Positions 54,701 through 57,802 of a stretch of 57,802 nt of DNA are shown here, one piece after another; position 1 is the first letter of the stretch; every line of letters starts with the position of its first letter. The stretch lies in contig NZ_JANXSO010000101.1 in the NCBI RefSeq assembly GCF_025352645.1, positions 1-57,802 of the forward strand, in the 5' to 3' direction. The notes beneath the pieces were generated by a model. That model saw only the letters and a list, made by a program, of their open reading frames with translations. It was not told the origin of the DNA and searched no databases. The stretch is from Iodobacter sp. Lineage in GTDB: Bacteria > Pseudomonadota > Gammaproteobacteria > Burkholderiales > Chitinibacteraceae. The translations under genes and the position numbers were made by a program.

Positions 54701-56497
54701 TTGGAGAATAATCAGCTATTACACACTTCGGTGGTTTTATTGGCTGCGGCGGTGATTGCAGTACCTATTTTTAAGCGATTTAATTTGGGCTCTATCCTTG
54801 GTTATTTAGCGGCAGGCGTGGTGGTTGGCCCCTATTTTTTAGGATTTATTGAAGATCCCGCGGCTGTGCTTGATTTTGCTGAGATTGGTGTAGTGTTGTT
54901 ATTGTTTGTTTTGGGCTTAGAGTTAAATCCAAAATCATTATGGCAAATGCGTAAAAAAATCATTGGCCTAGGGGGCGCGCAATTACTATTGTGCTGTTTG
55001 GCCTTGGGCGGCTTAGCGGCCTTAGCGTTGAGCCTTGAGTTTAAATTATCACTCTTAATTGGCATTACGCTGGCTTTATCCTCTACCGCTTTTGCTGTGC
55101 AATTATTAAAAGAGCGCAGTATGCTGAATCAGCCGATAGGGCGGATTGGCTTTGCCATTTTGCTGATGCAAGATTTAGCGGTGATTCCTGTGCTGCTTGG
55201 CCTACAAGCGATGGCCCCTGATCCCAATGGGCATATCGTGCCTTGGTGGTTGGGCTTAGTGGCCGTGCTGATCACACTGATTATTGGCACCTATTTGCTC
55301 AACCCTTTGCTTAGAATTGTGGCTAAATATGGCAATTCGGAAGTGATGACGGCAGCAGCATTATTGATTGTATTAGGTGCGGCATTAGGCTTTGAATACG
55401 CGGGTTTATCCATGCCGATGGGCGCGTTTATTGCGGGGATTATGCTGGCTAATTCTAGCTTTAGGCATCAATTAGAAGCAGATATAGAGCCATTTAAAGG
55501 CTTATTGCTTGGGCTGTTTTTTATTACTATTGGCACCAGTATTAATCTGAATCTTTTATTTGCCAATCCTTGGGTTTTATTAGGCGGGGCTTTATTGCTG
55601 CTACTGGTTAAAACCTCGATTATTGGCAGTATTATTGCGTATACAGGGCAATCTAAGCGTAATAGCTTTAGGTTGGGTTTGATGTTGGCACAAGGCGGTG
55701 AGTTTGCTTTTGTGGTGATGGCACAGGCATTATCATTACATATTTTGGATAAGCAATCGACCGAGCAAATCACGATTGTTGTTGGCTTATCGATGGCGCT
55801 GAATGCCCCTTTGCTTCTGCTGTTTGAATCCTTAATTAAGCGTAAAGGCAAAGAGAAAAAATTTGACTATAGCAATGTAAAGTTTGAAACTAATAAAGTG
55901 ATTATCGCGGGATTTGGCCGCTTTGGCCAAGCCACAGGGCGATTATTGGCCGCTAAGGGGATGCAATTTACTGCTTTAGATAAAGACCCAGAGCATATTG
56001 AGTTTTTAAAAAAAGTAGGGCATAAAATTTATTTTGGCGATGCAACGCGTTATGATTTATTAAGAAAAGCAGGAGCTAAGCAGGCGAGTGTTTTATTAAT
56101 TGCCATTGATAATATTAGCGATTCCCTGCATTTGGCTCAAATGGCAAAACGCAAATTTCCTCATTTAACTATTATTGCTAGAGCACATAATCGCACGCAT
56201 GCTTTGTCTTTAATGGATTTAAATGTTGATGTGGTGATTCGTGAGGTATGGGAAAGCAGCTTGACGGCGGCGGAGCATACTTTACTCGCCTTGGGCTATG
56301 CACCGGCCCATGCTGAGCGAATGATTGATATTTTTCAGCGCCATGATGAAGCCTCTTTATTAGAGCAATTAGAACATAAAGACGATATGCCCGCCTTAAT
56401 GGCTTTGGCTAAAGAAAATCGCCAACAAATGCACGATCTATTTGTAGCGGATAGAAATCTTTATGCAAGCGAAGAAACAAAAGTGGCGGGTAAATGA
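54701..56497 (+). CDS. KefB/KefC-type potassium/proton antiporter (CPA2) with RCK domain
   Basis: 598-residue inner-membrane antiporter. The N-terminal 12 to 13 helices of the CPA2 fold lead into an RCK-N (TrkA-N) regulatory domain from about residue 400 (VIIAGFGRFGQATGRLLAA, Asp and Glu of the nucleotide site following). The start is TTG at 54701, supported by AAAGGAG six bases upstream. Kef systems are gated by glutathione adducts, but a KefF/KefG partner is not visible. Overlaps earP by 4 bases. Confidence 0.87.
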   Translation: MENNQLLHTSVVLLAAAVIAVPIFKRFNLGSILGYLAAGVVVGPYFLGFIEDPAAVLDFAEIGVVLLLFVLGLELNPKSLWQMRKKIIGLGGAQLLLCCLALGGLAALALSLEFKLSLLIGITLALSSTAFAVQLLKERSMLNQPIGRIGFAILLMQDLAVIPVLLGLQAMAPDPNGHIVPWWLGLVAVLITLIIGTYLLNPLLRIVAKYGNSEVMTAAALLIVLGAALGFEYAGLSMPMGAFIAGIMLANSSFRHQLEADIEPFKGLLLGLFFITIGTSINLNLLFANPWVLLGGALLLLLVKTSIIGSIIAYTGQSKRNSFRLGLMLAQGGEFAFVVMAQALSLHILDKQSTEQITIVVGLSMALNAPLLLLFESLIKRKGKEKKFDYSNVKFETNKVIIAGFGRFGQATGRLLAAKGMQFTALDKDPEHIEFLKKVGHKIYFGDATRYDLLRKAGAKQASVLLIAIDNISDSLHLAQMAKRKFPHLTIIARAHNRTHALSLMDLNVDVVIREVWESSLTAAEHTLLALGYAPAHAERMIDIFQRHDEASLLEQLEHKDDMPALMALAKENRQQMHDLFVADRNLYASEETKVAGK

Positions 56498-57633
56498 GTA
56501 ATAGCCGTTGGGATATCTTTTGCCGCGTGGTGGATAATTACGGCGATATTGGCGTGTGTTGGCGATTAGCACGGCAATTGCACGCTGAATATGGCTTTAC
56601 CGTGCGGCTGATGGTGGATGATTTAGCCAGCTTTCAGCGTATTCAAAGCGATATTGCCCTTGATCAATGCCAGCAGCAGTGTAGTGGCGTAGAAGTCTTG
56701 CACTGGCGCGAGCCTGCTATTGAGCTTGAACCCAGCGATGTGGTGATCGAGGCCTTTGCCTGTGATTTACCTGCCAGCTATATCGCCGTGATGAAGGCTA
56801 CGCCGGGTGACCGAGTGTGGCTTAATTTAGAATACCTTTCTGGCGAAGATTGGGTGCTTGGCTGCCATGGCCTGCCATCGCCAGCCCAAGGCTTGCCTAA
56901 GTTCTTTTTCTTTCCTGGCTTTGTGGATGGCACAGGTGGGGTATTGGGCGAGCTGGTGCAGCGGGTGGCAAGGGCTGCGTGGTTGGTGGCGGATGCCGGT
57001 GCGTATTTGGCGCAGTGGCAACGGCCACAGGTGGATTCCTTGAAGATTTCGCTATTTGCCTATGCAAACTCTGGCCTCGCCGAGTTATTACAGCTTTGGC
57101 AGAATTCAAGCACGCCCGTGCAAGTATTTATGCCCGAAGGTTTGCTGCTGCCTTTGGCCAGCGCCGCGCTTGGGCAGGATCTGTGTGTTGGGCAAACTAT
57201 TGCGCTTGGGTCGCTAACGCTGACGGTGCTACCGATGCAATCGCAAGATGATTACGATCGGCTGCTATGGAGCTGCGATCTAAACTTTGTGCGGGGGGAA
57301 GATTCCTTTGTGCGGGCGCAGTGGGCTGGCCTGCCTATGGTTTGGCATATCTATCCGCAAGATGACGACGCGCATAGGGTGAAATTAGCTGCGTTTTTGA
57401 CGCATTATTTAGCCACTTGTCCACGTGAAGCGGCATTGGTTTTAAATGAATTTTGGCTGGCCTGGAATCATGCTGGCGATCTGCAAGCCGCATGGCACAA
57501 GCTTCTGCCTGCCTTGCCTAGCCTACGGGAACACGCTCAGGGCTGGGCAGAGCAATTATTACGACGCGGGGATCTTGCCACTAATCTGGTCAAATTCGTC
57601 AATAGCAAGGTAAAATACGGCGTTAAATTTTAA
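56494..57633 (+). CDS. earP: EF-P arginine rhamnosyltransferase EarP
   Basis: Inverting GT-B glycosyltransferase that puts rhamnose from dTDP-rhamnose on an arginine of elongation factor P. 379 residues with the DUF2331 pattern: WDIFCRVVDNYGDIGVCWRLARQL at the N-terminus (Asp residues of the active site) and FVRGEDSFVRAQWAGLPMVWHIYPQ near residue 265-290. Its substrate gene efp follows directly (31 bases). The ATGA overlap with the antiporter gene suggests read-through transcription. Confidence 0.93.
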   Translation: MSNSRWDIFCRVVDNYGDIGVCWRLARQLHAEYGFTVRLMVDDLASFQRIQSDIALDQCQQQCSGVEVLHWREPAIELEPSDVVIEAFACDLPASYIAVMKATPGDRVWLNLEYLSGEDWVLGCHGLPSPAQGLPKFFFFPGFVDGTGGVLGELVQRVARAAWLVADAGAYLAQWQRPQVDSLKISLFAYANSGLAELLQLWQNSSTPVQVFMPEGLLLPLASAALGQDLCVGQTIALGSLTLTVLPMQSQDDYDRLLWSCDLNFVRGEDSFVRAQWAGLPMVWHIYPQDDDAHRVKLAAFLTHYLATCPREAALVLNEFWLAWNHAGDLQAAWHKLLPALPSLREHAQGWAEQLLRRGDLATNLVKFVNSKVKYGVKF

Positions 57634-57664
57634 CCATCATCTTAAGCTCTAGGTAAACACCGCA

Positions 57665-57802
57665 ATGGCAATCAAAACTGCACAAGAAGTTCGCGTTGGT
57701 AACGTAATCATGGTTGACGGTCAACCTTGGGTCGTTCAAAAAACCGAAAACAGCAAGTCTGGCCGTAACTCTTCTGTTGTAAAAGTAAAAGCAAAAAGCT
57801 TG
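57665..57802 (+). CDS. efp: Elongation factor P (partial, 3' end outside window)
   Basis: First 46 codons of EF-P, beginning [19 protein letters not shown] and running off the window. The modified position is an arginine (Arg34 in this numbering, in KSGRNSS), equivalent to Arg32 of the EarP type; the lysine of the EpmA type is absent. Two extra N-terminal residues compared with the pseudomonad form explain the shift. EF-P relieves ribosome stalling on polyproline stretches. Confidence 0.95.
   Translation, partial: MAIKTAQEVRVGNVIMVDGQPWVVQKTENSKSGRNSSVVKVKAKSL

Noticed and set aside
1-57802. tRNA, rRNA or CRISPR arrays
   Set aside because: No cloverleaf-like or rRNA-like stretches and no regularly spaced repeats were recognised on either strand.

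Overview
The window reads as a mid-GC betaproteobacterial chromosome, probably Neisseriales/Chromobacteriaceae (inference). The grounds are the earP-efp pair with an arginine-type EF-P, a complete exosortase B (XrtB) EPS operon with a PEP-CTERM protein, a chitinase gene, and GGGTGGGCAC-type palindromic repeats. No rRNA, tRNA, CRISPR array or intact insertion sequence was seen.

Layout. (1) 1-2662: the 3' part of a lipase-type, probably type VI secretion, effector, overlapped by its Tli4-type immunity gene. (2) 2817-8731 (minus): a homoprotocatechuate (hpa) catabolic operon hpaG1-G2-E-D-F plus a succinate-semialdehyde dehydrogenase. Its promoter is very clear, with a 12-bp palindrome sitting on the presumed transcription start. 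(3) 9137-14981 (plus): LuxR-type regulator, histone-deacetylase/acetylpolyamine-amidohydrolase-like enzyme, class III aminotransferase, APC permease and a DUF3156 protein, which look like a unit for using an acylated amine. (4) 15240-15689 (minus): hpaR, the MarR-type hpa regulator, cut off from its operon by block 3. (5) 16477-40922: a roughly 24-kb exopolysaccharide locus. It starts with epsL, a priming transferase, epsD, epsE, epsF, epsG, xrtB and epsI, and continues with gmd-fcl, an AT-rich variable core (acetyltransferase, flippase, polymerase, glycosyltransferases, a PslG-like secreted glycosidase), ugd, and manC-gmm-manB. A convergent PEP-CTERM gene closes it. (6) 41191-57802: a CinA-like protein, rfaE2, an MscS channel, a fatty-acid desaturase, RidA, a GH18 protein, a PIG-L deacetylase, mpl, two convergent GGDEF genes, prlC, a Kef-type antiporter, earP and the start of efp.

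How it works together. Block 2 should turn 5-carboxymethyl-2-hydroxymuconate-type intermediates toward succinate, but hydratase, aldolase and hydroxylase genes (hpaH, hpaI, hpaBC) are not here. Block 5 supplies UDP-glucuronate, GDP-mannose and GDP-fucose, builds a lipid-linked repeat, flips and polymerises it (Wzx/Wzy) and exports it through EpsE/EpsF/EpsL; XrtB would process PEP-CTERM proteins such as the one at 40410-40922. The two GGDEF proteins could tie c-di-GMP to this output (inference).

Most notable: EpsG, normally a tyrosine autokinase, has lost key residues in Walker A, A' and B and looks like a pseudokinase. Other points are the hpa promoter-operator, the acyl-amine cassette inserted between the hpa operon and hpaR, two related palindromic intergenic elements (38738-38930 and 45288-45406), and a GH18 protein with no export signal next to a PIG-L deacetylase.
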